From positions 501,001 to 565,000 of the forward strand of contig CAJZBQ010000041.1 in NCBI GenBank assembly GCA_914767885.1: a stretch of DNA of 64,000 nt. The letters run 5' to 3'. This document shows positions 22,440 to 33,418 of this stretch, one piece after another. Position 1 is the first letter of the stretch. Each line of letters starts with the position of its first letter. Under the pieces are notes generated by a model. That model searched no databases. It had not been told where the DNA came from and was given only the letters and a program-made list of their open reading frames with translations. Origin of the DNA: Blepharisma stoltei. Taxonomy: Eukaryota; Ciliophora; Heterotrichea; Heterotrichida; Blepharismidae. The position numbers and the translations under genes are program-made.

Positions 22440-24851
22440 ATGCGAATAAAAATGAAATCAATCCCATATCTTTCCCGCAAATTCAGGTCTTCTTTCAAAC
22501 TCTTGGATCCTGTTAAAATTTTTATTGATGGAGTCCCGATCACAGTGGATTCTTCTTATACTGTTCTCCAAGCTTGCCAGAAAGCTGGCGTCGTCATCCC
22601 TCATTTTTGCTATCATGAGCGTCTTGCTGTTGTTGGAAATTGTCGCATGTGTCTGACAGAAATAGAAAAAATCCCTAAGCCAGTTGTAGCCTGCGCTTGG
22701 AATGTAGCCCCAAATATGAGCATCAAGACTAAGTCTGAAATGACTTACAATGCTAGAGGAGGAGTCATGGAATTTTTATTAGCAAACCATCCTTTAGACT
22801 GCCCAATCTGTGATCAAGGGGGAGAATGCGATTTACAAGATCAATCTTTATTATTTGGATATAAAATAGGGAGATTTATAGAATATAAAAGATCAGTTGA
22901 GGACAAGAAACTTGGCCCTTTAATTAATACAATAATGACTAGATGCATCCATTGTACAAGATGTATTAGATTTCTCGACGATGTAGCAGGAAACTTCGTC
23001 TTGGGGACCTCTCTCAGGAGTAGGGAAATGGAAATTGTGAATTATGTAGAACGGCTCATTACAAGTGAGCTATCAGGAAATGTTGTAGATCTTTGTCCTG
23101 TAGGCGCTCTCACTAATGCTCCTTATGCTTTTACTGCAAGACCTTGGGAACTACGATCGGTGCCTACATTTGATGTAGAAGATGGAATAATGCCTGCTAT
23201 CGAAATCAATTCGAGGCGACAAGAAATAATGAGGATTCTCCCAAGGGTTCATGAAGAAATCAATGAAGAGTGAGTTCATGATAGATCACGCCACGCTTAT
23301 GACGGATTAAAGCGCCAAAGGATAAATGCATGCCTGAAGAAAAATCCTGATGGAAGCTATAAAGATATATACTGGCAAGAAGCCTTCGAAATTTTGGCTA
23401 GTAAAATCAATGAGGTGTCAGGGGAAGAAATACTAGGAATCATAGGTGAGCACATGGATCTCGAGTCTGTGACTGCATTCAGAGATCTCTTGTACTCTCT
23501 TGGATGTGAAAATATAGAGACAGTTTCAAATACAATTAAAATTAGCCCTGATTTCAGAAGTAATTACTTGATGAACTCGAAAATTACAGGAATTGAAGAA
23601 TCTGATTTAATCTTAATAGTCGGAGCGAATATGAAAATCGAGTCTCCAGTGCTTAATGCAAGAATTAAAAAAGCTATAAGAGAAAATGATGCTTCAGTAG
23701 CTCTTATAGGGACACCTGATTATCTGAGTTATGATTATTTGCACCTTGGAAATTCTCTTGATATTCTTCATGATATCATTAATAAAAAACACCCTTTTTC
23801 GAAAACACTTGAAAAATCAAAATTTCCAATGATAATTGTGAGTTCTTTGCTACTCCAAAGAAATGACGGAGAAGCTATAAATGCTTTGATTTATGAATTG
23901 GCTCAAAAATTCAAAATGATTCAGCCGGAAAATAACTGAAATGGCTATAATGTTCTTCACTTCAATGTAGGCCCGATATCAACCCTAGAAGTGGGAATTA
24001 CTACAGATATTGAAACAAAGGTTAAGCCAAAATTTGTGTATTTATTAGGAGCTGACAATTATAATAGGGATAAAATCCCTGATGATGCTTTTGCAGTCTA
24101 TCAAGGAACCCATGGAGATGAAGGAGCATACAGGGCAAATTTAATTCTTCCTGGCGCTGCTTATACTGAAAAAAATGCAAGCTATGTAAATACAGATGGA
24201 AGAGTTCTTCTGGGAAGAATTTCTTCAACAAAATTTGGCGATTCAAGAGAAGATTGGGAAATCATAAGAGCATTAAGCGAGTCTTTAGGGAAAGCACTGC
24301 CGTATGATACACTGCAAGAAATTAGGTACAGAATTGCAGAGCTTGCCCCACATTTGATTAAGTATGACTATATTGAGCCTTATAACTTAGGATGGACAAC
24401 AAAACCAAGAAATGGGAAAATCGATCTGAATTGGGTTAATGATACAGTTGATAACTTTTATATGACTGATAGCATTTCTAGAGCTTCTCCAACTATGGCC
24501 AGATGCTCACTCCCTCCATAAACGATCTAAAAAATTTGTTCATCACCGAGGGGTTTAATTTTTTTTTAATTTTTATATATAAGACAATCACAATTGGAAA
24601 GCAAATATTTATTTAATTTGTAAAAATTATGTTTTAAAGTTATTCAAAATTGGCCAAATTAGCTAGATATTTCATACATCAATTATCAATTATATATAAA
24701 AAATTTTTAGATTAAAACATTTTTTTTTATGTGGAGGGCGTTTTTTGGGAAAAAAATGGGATTTTTCCAAGGTTTTTATTCACTCACGGGTGAGTTTTTA
24801 AATCCAGAAAAAAATACAAATTTCATACCTGAAATACCTTTAAGAAAATAA
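22440..24851 (+). CDS. NDUFS1: NADH:ubiquinone oxidoreductase 75-kDa subunit (complex I)
   Basis: The nuclear-encoded subunit carries the electron-entry Fe-S clusters of mitochondrial complex I. The N-terminus ([15 protein letters not shown]) fits a mitochondrial presequence. A [2Fe-2S] motif follows ([17 protein letters not shown]), then the HxxxCxxC region [18 protein letters not shown], then a [4Fe-4S] motif ([11 protein letters not shown]). The molybdopterin-like domain ends [20 protein letters not shown] at 23273 (INEEWVHD) and 23938 (ENNWNG) are Trp. An M2 element cuts the gene after MARC; beyond it [12 protein letters not shown] ends at TAA 24849. About 700 residues, normal for the family. 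The last residues are provisional because that element lacks a clear TA boundary. Confidence 0.95.
24508..24794. mobile_element. M2 element at the 3' end of NDUFS1, lacking a canonical left TA
   Basis: It starts CACTCCCTCC and ends CACGGGTGAG, the M2 ends without TA on the left. A 285-bp (or 288-bp) excision keeps the frame and gives MARC(S)FLNPEKN; no TA-TA pair does so. Without excision the protein would end LPP four codons into the element, which is also viable. Confidence 0.65.
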
Positions 24852-24971
24852 CTGTAAGATAAAATATATGATTAATCTAATATTTAATAATTAATGCTTA
24901 AAATCTCCTTTTAATGTAGATAAAGTTTAATTTTGTTCAAAATTAATACCCCCTCCTAAATAATTAAATTT

Positions 24972-25968
24972 ATGAGTGATATAAAGAAACGGAGTGAAAA
25001 CAAAAGAGTGTTTGTCGGAAATGTACCCTACTCTCTGGCTCACCCAACAGTGAGAGAGCAAAGCTATTAGAAAAATCGGCTCCATGTTCAAATAACAGTG
25101 AATTTTTGAGAGTGTAAATTTCATCAAAATAAAATTGGTCAAAAATTTAACGGTATTTTTGGTCAAATGTCTCACTAAAAAAGTTTCAACCATTTTCGAC
25201 CAAAAGTACTTCGTTGAAATGCACACTATCAATAATAAGCACTATCATTGGACCTGCACCCAGAAAAATCATATGTGTTGGAAAAATCGCCAAACGATTT
25301 TTTTTATAAAATATTTATATACAAGCGATGGCTATTAGTATCTAATTTTTAATTTCATTTTAAATGATTGCATTCTAAAACATAAATTTTATTGTTTAAA
25401 TTGCTAATTTAAAAATTTTAAAAAAGATCACTATATAAAAAAGTTTATCTCGTTTACAGAGAGAGGAAGAGTGAGTAAAGCTGAGCTCCAACTGCACATG
25501 GAGAGAGCTGGTGAAGTTATCAGGGTTGATTTATTTTTGGATGAAATGAAATATTCAAGAGGATGTGGAATAGTAGAGTATTGTACTTACTCTGATGCAC
25601 AAAGAGCAGTATCAATTTTAAATCATTCGGTACTGATGGGTCGTACTATTACAGTAAAAGAAGATGATACATATGGGAGCAGCAGAAATCGACGCAGCCC
25701 ATCTCCAAAACCTCAACCGTGCCAAATTAGAATCAAAAATATGCCTCCTTCAGTAACTTGGCAGCAGTTAAAGGATGTGTGTAGAGAAATCGGAAATGTT
25801 ACAAGAGCTGACCTTTCACTTGATCGAAATGGGAAATCTAAAGGATCTGGGATTGTGACATTTGAAAAGCCAGAAGAAGCAAAGGAAGCATTACGATTGC
25901 TTAATGGAGCCATTTTCAATGACCGAGAAGTTTTTGTGTATTTGGATTCAGGTGATATTTATAATTAG
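24972..25968 (+). CDS. RNA-binding protein with two RRM domains (GBP2/HRB1-like)
   Basis: Exon 1 (24972-about 25037) encodes MSDIKKRSENKRVFVGNVPYSL, holding RNP2 of RRM1. The rest starts near 25474 with SKAELQLHMERAGEVIRVDLF and RNP1 SRGCGIVEY. After a short RS-like linker (RNRRSPSPKP) a second RRM has RNP2 IRIKNMPPSVTW and RNP1 SKGSGIVTF. The layout resembles yeast Gbp2/Hrb1 or hnRNP M-like mRNA-binding proteins. The 436-447 bp between the parts is inserted repeat. No TA-TA junction restores the frame; a junction at TG (25036/25472) would. Total near 185 residues. Confidence 0.75.
25029..25475. mobile_element. Composite insertion in RRM1, including C-family sequence
   Basis: The left end TACTCTCTGGCTCACCC and right end AGAGAGGAAGAGTGAG before TA 25476 form a weak TIR. 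C-family ends (GAGTGTAAATTTCATC ... GAAATGCACACTATC) lie inside at about 25112-25230, suggesting nesting. The exact excision points are not resolved. Confidence 0.6.
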
Positions 25969-26841
25969 AAAATTAATTAGTTTTTATTTAAGAGGTTTTA
26001 AATATAAAATATTCATAAATAGATGAGTAATTAAAACAGCGAATAAAAAACAGTGTATTTTTCATATGTATAAAATTATATTAATCAATTTTGAGAAAAT
26101 CTGAAACAAACGCAAAATTTCTTTTTTATAACAACATATTTATGTTTAAATGTCCCTAAAATATAAAACTATTTTAATTTAAAATATAAAACCCAAAAGA
26201 GTTTAATTGAATATTTTGATATAATAGAGCTAGCACTATATAAATGGCAAGTTTTAACTCTAGTTGACTATTATAATGGCAAGCCTGAAGGGTTAATAAT
26301 TCTCCATTTCCCAATGAAAAGTATTAAAATTGTCTATTTTAATGAGGAAATTACAAAAGTTTTGATATATCGGAACAAAGATATTAATATTTTGAAAATT
26401 AATATTTTCTAAAATCTTTTAATAGCCAATTCCCTTTTTATAGTTCTAAAAAAGTTATAGCTTTTTTGCCTTGAGTGGCGCGGTATGGGCGCCACTCCGG
26501 CAAGCTCCTTCTTCCAGCTGGCCGAGCCAACTCAGGTTGGTTCGGCCAACTGGAGAATTGACAAGTGAGGCCTTTTGGGGAGACTTGTCAATTCTAGTTG
26601 GCTGAAACCAACCTGAGTTGGCTCGGCCCAACTGGAAGAAGGAGCTTGCCGAAGTGGCGCCCGTACCGCGCCACTCAAGGCAAAAAAGCATAATATTTAA
26701 AACTTTTAATTGAAAATTAAAATACCAGAGGTTCTGTCAATGCAAAAATAGGCGTAGTTTATAAATATTTCAGCGATTCTAAATTCTTCAAAATTCACGA
26801 TATTTTATTAATTATTTTTAAAACCCTTTATATAAAATGAT
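25969..26841. other. Intergenic AT-rich DNA carrying a GC-rich hairpin
   Basis: Apart from the P2-type hairpin at 26448-26690, I see no open frame with coding character here. The 3' end of the RRM gene and the 3' end of the minus-strand gene 26842-27882 face each other, so this is a terminator-side spacer. Confidence 0.6.
26448..26690. mobile_element. Long GC-rich perfect hairpin (TA-ended palindrome)
   Basis: The left arm starts TATAGCTTTTTTGCCTTGAG, the right arm is its near-perfect inverse ending CAAGGCAAAAAAGCATAA. Arms of about 100 bp contain gagTGGCGC and CCAACTCAGGTTGG sub-palindromes; the loop is near 26560-26585. It is far above local GC. The layout fits a foldback element or an IES in intergenic DNA. 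Confidence 0.8.
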
Positions 26842-27882
26842 TTAATCAAGCTCTGATGCTTTTTTTACCCCACACAACTCATCAACTAGAGAATTATAGT
26901 TCACCTCTGGCGGAGCAGGATCAGTGGCTATGATTTGGCTTAGCTTTTGATTTATCTCGATCACAGATGGTTCGCAGCTGTCAGTCATCATTACCCAGTA
27001 GTGATATACTAATTGACCAAGAATAGCCCACTATGGAGCCATTCTTGGTCTGCCAGAAAAAATTTTTGACAAAAAGATCCTAATCTGCCATTACCACTGA
27101 GTTTTGGTGTTTCCAAATTTTTTTGGGCAAGCCAAATGCAATAAAACAAAATTGTTCTTTTGCGATGATGCATTTGGCTTGTCAAAAAAAATTTGGAAAC
27201 ACCAAAACTCAGTGGTAATGGCAGATTAGGATCTTTTCTGCCATTACCACTGAGTTTTTGATGTTGCCAAAATTTTTTTTGACAAGCCAAATGCATCATC
27301 GCAAAAGAACAATTTTTTTTTATTGCATTTGGCTTGCCCAAAAAATTTGGAAACACCAAAATTCAGTGGTAATGGCAGATTAGGATCTTTTGTCAATATT
27401 TTTTCTGGCAGACCAAGAATGGCTCCTTAGTGGGCTATTCTTGGTCAATTAGTATAGTTCAAGTCAAATGTAGGAATGGATATCCTCAAAAAAGATCTGT
27501 AAATGTCTGCATCATCATTGATGAACTGCTTGGCATTGAAGCCTGTAAAGATCAATACGTAGAAAGGGTTATTCAGTCGCTCCGCTACTGAAGTGCTTTC
27601 CAAGAGGAGAATCCAGACTGCAATTTCGATTTCGTTGAATAGCATAATGTCAGCAATCCTATTTACTATGTGATATGGGTCCCTCACCATTTGTTGAACT
27701 TCCGAACTTCAAGAAAGCTCGAGGAGTGCTTGTTGCCTCAGAAGAGAGATGCCTTGCGCAAAGAATTCTTTACGTGCATTGAGATAGCTAGCTAAATTTT
27801 CAATGCCAGGCATTTTCTTACTTATCGCATCTTGAATGCTTTCATGGCAGGGTTCACCAAGAGATATTGATTGATGGCTCAT
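26842..27882 (-). CDS. Hypothetical helical protein split by a 450-bp foldback IES
   Basis: ATG 27882, IES 27005-27454 removed, TAA 26842: 591 nt, 196 residues. The joined sequence reads TFDLNYHYWVMMTD. One TGA (ELSWSSEV) is Trp. Mostly alpha-helical, with a segment VAERLNNPFYVLIF in the middle. That 'NPF' helix faintly recalls the CNOT11 N-terminal region, but I cannot support the assignment. No signal or TM segment. Confidence 0.7.
27005..27454. mobile_element. Foldback IES (450 bp) with internal repeated arms
   Basis: The termini are perfect inverted repeats TATACTAATTGACCAAGAAT on both sides. Inside, the units 'gatcctaatctgccattacc', 'aaatttttttgggcaagcca' and 'aatgcatcatcgcaaaagaa' each recur in both orientations, so the element is a palindrome of palindromes. 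Excision is frame-exact. Confidence 0.9.
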
Positions 27883-28072
27883 TATAAATTTGAATTATTA
27901 ATTATAACCATGAAATTAATAGAAAATTTCAAACAAGTGAATTGTGATTATTAATAAAATACTTAACAATAAAGGTTTAGTTAATCTAAGCTGTGTAAGC
28001 TTTCGTAAAGGTTGCTTAATAATTGTTATAACCATCAAAAATTTGTGATGAAATGCAAGAAGGTCACTAGTG

Positions 28073-28231
28073 CTAAGAAATGGCTTGGGAGTTTTTAAGT
28101 GGCATTTGGTTTCTTTCTTCTTGACGTCATCTATTTTCGGTCCCCAAGCTTTCATTCGTAATTTCTGGGAAGAAAATTTTTGATACCTGACCATGAGCTG
28201 CTGCCTGAAAGGTGCTATATGATGTGGACAT
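28073..28231 (-). CDS. Possible 52-residue small protein
   Basis: ATG 28231 to TAG 28073, with one TGA read as Trp (ENRWRQEE). Composition is protein-like (MSTSYSTFQAAAHGQVSKIFFP) and it lies 190 nt upstream of the codirectional gene 26842-27882. No homology is claimed; it could be chance. Confidence 0.3.
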
Positions 28232-28239
28232 TTTTCTGT

Positions 28240-29368
28240 GGACTTTAGTTATTTAATTAAATTGCAGAGAAAATGAATTATAAATAATTTGAAGCTAAGG
28301 CTGTCTGGCAAAATAGCTAGCCTTATTGAATCCGTTTTTTAAAGTATTAAAAATATGGCAGCTGGTGATGTTTTAATTAAGATTTGCCATAAGATTAGCA
28401 TTTATAAATCACAAACTATCGCTATAGTAGGTATTGGAGTAGTAATTATGGAGATCAACTTCTTTCCCAAGAACAAATAAAAAATTAAAGCACGAAAATA
28501 ATAAAATAATATTACTTAGGCATCAGCTCTTCTCTAGAAGTTTCAATTTTGTGAATATTTTTAACTCAAAAATATATTCCACTCAAAGGAGTCAAAGTTA
28601 GGTGAAGCATTCAATTCAACCATTCAAAATCATAAAAGATCCTAAATGTATAAATTTTGATTGAGATTTTAATAACAACATTTAGAAGGACTAAAAGATA
28701 CAATAAAACTGCAATAAATAAGCAAGACATAAAGAAAGAAATTGAAGAGCAGCTCTTCACCAGATGATATAAACAAAATGGAAACGAAATTAAATATAAT
28801 TAGTCTATTTAATTATTTTTCTTAACCCCTTTAAATTCGAACAATTTTTTCTCTATTTTCTAATTTAAAGGAGGGAGCTATTTTAGCTTAAATTTGTTTT
28901 TTAATAACTTAAAGTGATTTATAATTAGGCTTTGTGTTGAAATATAAGACTCTTTAATTTCTATAGCACTAATTCGATAATTAAAATAATAAAGTATCTC
29001 TTCTTAGCTAGCAATATAGTTTAATGACAATTAGCATGCGAATGCTAAATATTCTTATAACCATATCGATTAATACATTGGAAGGACTCTTAAATCTTGA
29101 CTTATGGAATTAATAGATCGCTATCTATCATACCAGCTTCAATTATCCTAAAGCTTAGTTGCATTTTATAGCACATAAAAAGAATAACAAATGTCCTAAT
29201 AACAGTGGTTTGGTAGGATTTTATTTTCGGCTAAAATTATAAATTTTTGAATTTAATGGATGCATAGTTGATGGACTTTAAAAATAAAAATTCAGTAATT
29301 TAATGATAATCATAGAATGACAATTTTTTGGAATATTGTTTTAAGTGTTATTTTTATCATTTTTTATG
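28240..29368. other. Long AT-rich intergenic stretch with a decayed M1-like end
   Basis: No convincing frame. Near 28826-28876 the pair 'aacccctttaaattcgaac' and 'aatttaaaggaggg' looks like eroded M1 termini. Otherwise I see nothing. Confidence 0.5.
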
Positions 29369-30439
29369 CTAGTTTTGTGACACACTTCGCATTCTTTTGA
29401 AATCACTCCCCATCATTGTTTTAATCTGGCCCAAAGTCTTCTTTGCCTCGCCATTCTGCTTGTTAATAATGGTATTGATGATATTTTTATTCCTCAGCAT
29501 TAGTCTTTTCGAGTCCATTTCTCTATGCTTTATCTGCTCATTTCTATCCCTTTCAATCCTTTTTAAAAGTGCAGCCAAGGCCAGCTGCTGATTTTGTCTC
29601 AACTTTTTTTCTTTAGCTTCAATGTATTTCTTCATAATTGCTTCATTTTTTGCGTTTTCCCAAGCTTCAAGCTCATCTGCTTTAAATTTGATTGCTTCAG
29701 CTTCTTCATATAACTTTTGCCTCGCCAAGGTCTGCTGTTTCTTCCTCATTTCTAAAAGCTCTTTTGAGTGTTTAACTTTTTTCTCTGCTTCCTTGATAAC
29801 TTTAGCTCTGAATTCTTGGTATTCCAATATATGCCTTTCTTTGAGTTTTTCAAGGGAAAGATAAGCAGTAGCTTCATAATCAGCCATGTATTCATCCCAT
29901 GCTTTGGAGAATTCTGATAATTGGCTGTTTTGTGCTTCTTCTATCTCTTGCAATTCTTGTTCTTGTGCTTGCCTAACAGATTGCAATTGTCGAATGGTTT
30001 CTTTCTTTTTCAGTTCTTCATATTTTTGAATAGCCTTTTTGGCTTCTGCGTAGTTTCCTTCTCCTTCACATTTTGCTCGGTATTCTTCTAATAAGCTAAA
30101 TAGTACTTACTTTAAAAAATCCAAGACTTTGGCGTCTGCTTGGACAGCTGGTAATTCAGGAGGAGGAATTTTTGGAGTATCAGCCCTCAGCCGTTTTTCC
30201 ATTTCTGCAAGCATCTTCAAGAACTGGTCAAAAGTGACCTTGTTGTCGTTTTCTGGGTCAATTTCTTTGAGGATTGATTGGGCTTCTGCAGGATCTTTTC
30301 CAAGATTTTCCATGACTTGTTCCATATCTGATAGGTCGATTTTCCCAGTTTGGTCTTTATCGAAAATTTCGAAGAGCTGCCTTAAGTTATTTATTTCGTC
30401 CTCTGAATAAGGAGTTTCGTTGGATTCTGCAGTATCCAT
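29369..30439 (-). CDS. EF-hand protein with long coiled-coil tail
   Basis: ATG 30439, intron 30096-30110, stop 29369: 1,056 nt, 351 residues. The first 90 residues hold two calmodulin-like EF-hands (FDKDQTGKIDLSDM and IDPENDNKVTFDQF). A Pro-rich linker follows (PKIPPPELP). The remaining 230 residues form a charged helix with KLYEEAEAIKFKADELEAWE and a conserved-looking end (KRIERDRNEQIKHREMDSKR). Similar EF-hand-less helices occur in flagellate and ciliate proteins. A Ca2+-responsive cytoskeletal role is plausible. Divergent from the CCT gene, 570 nt away. Confidence 0.8.
30096..30110 (-). other. 15-nt intron
   Basis: Minus-strand GTAAGTACTATTTAG with a consensus-like GTAAGT donor. Splicing joins LDFLNLLEEYRAK. 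Confidence 0.92.
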
Positions 30440-31009
30440 TGTTAAATAAATATAATGAACGATTAAATTTCAGTTGACAATGAAAATGAAAAGGGAAACA
30501 TAAATTGGAAATTTAAGGATGGAATTTTTACTCCTGCCCTTGAAATTAGAAGAAAAATTATTGCCCCAATTTTAAGTAATTTTTTAGAAAAAAATTTATA
30601 AAATTTTTATAATAAAAAATACAAATTTTATTTTTTTATAGAAAATAATTATCTGTTCTATGAACCCTGGCTAAATAGCACTATATAATTTAATCAGATT
30701 AAAAAATAATTTTGTAAAAATTTAGTATTTCACTTATAAAATTTTCGATTGAATAAATAATTTTTTGAGGAGGGTTAATAAACCCAAAAAATGAAAATTT
30801 ATCTATATTTTCTTCCTATTTAAGGGGAAAATTAGGGAAACTAATCAAAAATTAAATAAAAAGATTTACTTACTCCTTGAGTAATAAATTTTCTAAAATA
30901 AATGAGCATATTTAATTATTCATAAAAAGTAAAAGTGAAAGGTTAATAATCTCTTTTAAAGAAGAATTAAGTTAAATGCCGGATTATTTTTATATTATTC
31001 AAATTATAA
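30440..31009. other. Intergenic spacer with eroded element sequence
   Basis: 30540-30850 is an AT-rich run with short pieces resembling M1 interiors (aaaatttatctatattttcttcctatttaagg). It lies between divergent genes and must hold both promoters. No frame. Confidence 0.45.
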
Positions 31010-31552
31010 ATGGAATATTACCAAGATAACTTTCTAGCCGATTTCGAGCTTGAAGCCGCTCAAGGAGATTTTTACGAGCGTGAGAGGTGTAATCTATTTC
31101 AAGGCAGCTCTGAAGCTTCATTTTCACTTAATTTACAAGTAGAACCATTATGCATACCTTTAGGTGATCTTCAAGATATTTCTCTTGTTGAGCCGAGCTT
31201 GGCTGCTTCAGAAGAAGCGAGCACAGCAATATCTGAATGCTCTTCAGATGAACACTCAGATTTACTCAAAAATGCCCCAACTTATCAATTCGTTGCTAAT
31301 CCGTCCTCTAACTGCAAAATTGGAGGTATCAGCTATGAAGAGCGGCAGAAAAAACTCCAAAAATACAGAGAGAAAAAGGCTAGGAGGAATTGGCGCAAAA
31401 AGATTAGCTATGATTGCAGAAAAAGGGTAGCAGACAAGCGAATTAGAGTGAAAGGAAGATTTGTTACAAAAGAGCAAGCAATGTCTTTATTAGAAATACA
31501 AAGCTTACTTAATTTAGAAGTTGAGAAACAAGAGTTCACTGATAAGCATTAG
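31010..31552 (+). CDS. CCT-domain protein (CONSTANS/TOC1-type)
   Basis: 180 residues. The C-terminal third is a CCT domain: SYEERQKKLQKYREKKARR, then RKKISYDCRKRVADKR and RVKGRFVTKEQA. These match the CCT signature (R...RYreKr..R.f.kkIrY..Rk..AdkR.RvkGRF). In plants CCT proteins are transcriptional regulators; in ciliates the role is unknown. The N-terminal part is acidic and Ser-rich, as in activation domains. No intron or IES. Confidence 0.9.
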   Translation: MEYYQDNFLADFELEAAQGDFYERERCNLFQGSSEASFSLNLQVEPLCIPLGDLQDISLVEPSLAASEEASTAISECSSDEHSDLLKNAPTYQFVANPSSNCKIGGISYEERQKKLQKYREKKARRNWRKKISYDCRKRVADKRIRVKGRFVTKEQAMSLLEIQSLLNLEVEKQEFTDKH

Positions 31553-32213
31553 ATTTAAGATCAAAGATTAAAGATTAAAGATTAGCGGTTTATTGTTTAG
31601 CATCACACCCTTTTCCTTAGCGTGGGTGAATTCTAAGGTTTATCAGCATAGCAAAGGAATAGCTTTCGACCTGGCTTTGATGATATTTCCGAAATTTGAG
31701 TTACAGCTTAGAAACTAGAAGGCTTCTTCAGTGATTGAAATTCAGGCTCAAAATAAACTCCCTAGATGGTATCATCACAAATCTACCTTGATTGTTAGTG
31801 CTTGTGACCCCTGGGTACATACTTCGGGAAAAAAACTAAATTTTCATTGTTGGATGAGAAAGGCAAAACCCAACTGAAGCGCAGGTCTAGAGAGGATAGT
31901 AGTGACGCCACCATTTCATTAGTATATTTTGCTGATAAGCAAGCTGGAATAAATAATTAACTAATTTTCGATAGCGCGGCCATTTAGAATGGAGTATAAT
32001 ATAATTAAAATTTATACACGGTTAGAGATTGTTCAGCTTCTTTGCATTTTTGAGGTAAAAATAAAATTAATTGCCTAAAAGTATAATTTTAAAAAATATA
32101 GTTAAAGCAAAGATGAAGGAAGGTGCATAATAAGCCAATATATTAATTATATATCATAATATCTGATATGTGTATTGCACAAATTCAGTCGGAATTTTAA
32201 AAAATCCAGACTT
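31553..32213 (-). repeat. Retroposon-like repeat with (AAAGATT)n-type tail
   Basis: The left end is a microsatellite (aagattaaagattaaagatt at 31564-31583), then 'acacccttttcc' shared with 150-160 and 4430-4470. This fits an R-type repeat in minus orientation with its tail at the left. The target duplication and the 5' end (perhaps near 31975, ggccattt) were not fixed. No gene seen. Confidence 0.5.
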
Positions 32214-32750
32214 TTAGGCCTCATTCCTTAAAATTGGCCTAATCTCAATTCTTTTTTCCAGCAAGCCTTCAGATTTCCCCAACGTAACTCTTGGCCTAGT
32301 GCAGTTTTTGAGCGCATTTTTATCAATTTTTATTTTTGCAAAAGGTTTGATCGTCATTGCTAGCGGTGGCTTGGCAAACTCTACTTCTTTTCTCGACACC
32401 AGCTTGATTTTTTCGTTGGAGGTAAGTATATCAGCTAATTCTTGGATCAAGGAATCCTCCTCTTCATAAGAATCATCGCAATGGTTTTCTTTTATGGGCT
32501 GAATATCTGTATTGAAATCATGAAAAAAAGAGCTTTGCTCCTTAAACAGGGTGTTTTCGTTTTTTAAGCCTTTTATGTTTTCACAGTTGATTAGTGATCG
32601 CGTGCTTTTATTTCTCGAGGAAATTTTATTCAACACTATATTCCTAGCAGAACGATAGGAAGATGAAGCTGTTTCTTGCTGGTCCATTAATAGTGAGCTC
32701 CGGTCCTTTAGTTTTGGTCGAAATGCGTGAGTAGATAGAGATTTGCGCAT
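32214..32750 (-). CDS. Hypothetical basic protein, 178 residues
   Basis: Uninterrupted frame from ATG 32750. Basic, Ser/Asn-rich N-terminus (MRKSLSTHAFRPKLKDRSS), acidic middle (DDSYEEEDSLIQELADIL) and basic end (KIKIDKNALKNCTRPRVT). No domain recognised. Composition is consistent with a real gene. Confidence 0.55.
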   Translation of the reverse strand: MRKSLSTHAFRPKLKDRSSLLMDQQETASSSYRSARNIVLNKISSRNKSTRSLINCENIKGLKNENTLFKEQSSFFHDFNTDIQPIKENHCDDSYEEEDSLIQELADILTSNEKIKLVSRKEVEFAKPPLAMTIKPFAKIKIDKNALKNCTRPRVTLGKSEGLLEKRIEIRPILRNEA

Positions 32751-33418
32751 AAGATTTAATCTATATTAAATTAATGGCTCGCAATTTTGATTATTGAGTG
32801 ATTAAAATTAAATTTTGGTAAAATAGATAATGGAAGTTTGCATCGAAAAAATACTTTTTCTTGAATAGTTTATATAATATTAAAAAATATTGAAGCTGGC
32901 TGGGATATTTTTGATGAAATTTGGAATAGATAATAGAGATAAGACCACATATTCAATAGTATCCAGGAATTAAAAAAACTACTTACTCTACATTTAATAG
33001 CAAGCAGAGCATAAGGGGCTCTTTTTCTAATTTAAAAATTCAGAAAAATTTAACTGTCTCACTATATACTAATTTTAATGCTGGCTAATCCAAAAATTAA
33101 AATATATTTTAAATTATTATTCTGAACTTTTCTCATAGAAGGCCAATTTTAGGCTATAAAATTAAGGGAACTTTCATATAAAGTATAAAAGCAAACCAAG
33201 CATTCTTTATTAAATCAAATGAAGTTAGGAAATTTGAATGAAGCCTTATTTAATTATTGCTTATTAATATTTCTTTCTCTCACCGAATTTGCCTTATATT
33301 CACTTCCTTTTGTAAGAAATCTTACACAGGGCTATAAAGTTTATAAAATTAATCCTTGAATTTAATTGTCCATAATTGATATTACAATGCGTCTTATATG
33401 TATCAATATAAGCTTATG
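32751..33418. other. AT-rich intergenic DNA
   Basis: Nothing recognisable: no frame over 60 codons with coding character, no inverted termini, no tail-like microsatellite. Confidence 0.5.

Noticed and set aside
8000..24500. Many in-frame TGA codons suggesting pseudogenes
   Set aside because: TGA falls at conserved Trp positions (for example INEEW, ENNW in NDUFS1; VWDIRR in the WD40 protein), so it is a sense codon here.
27009..27359. 116-codon open frame in the foldback IES
   Set aside because: It arises from the inverted repeat units; repetitive composition and no independent support.
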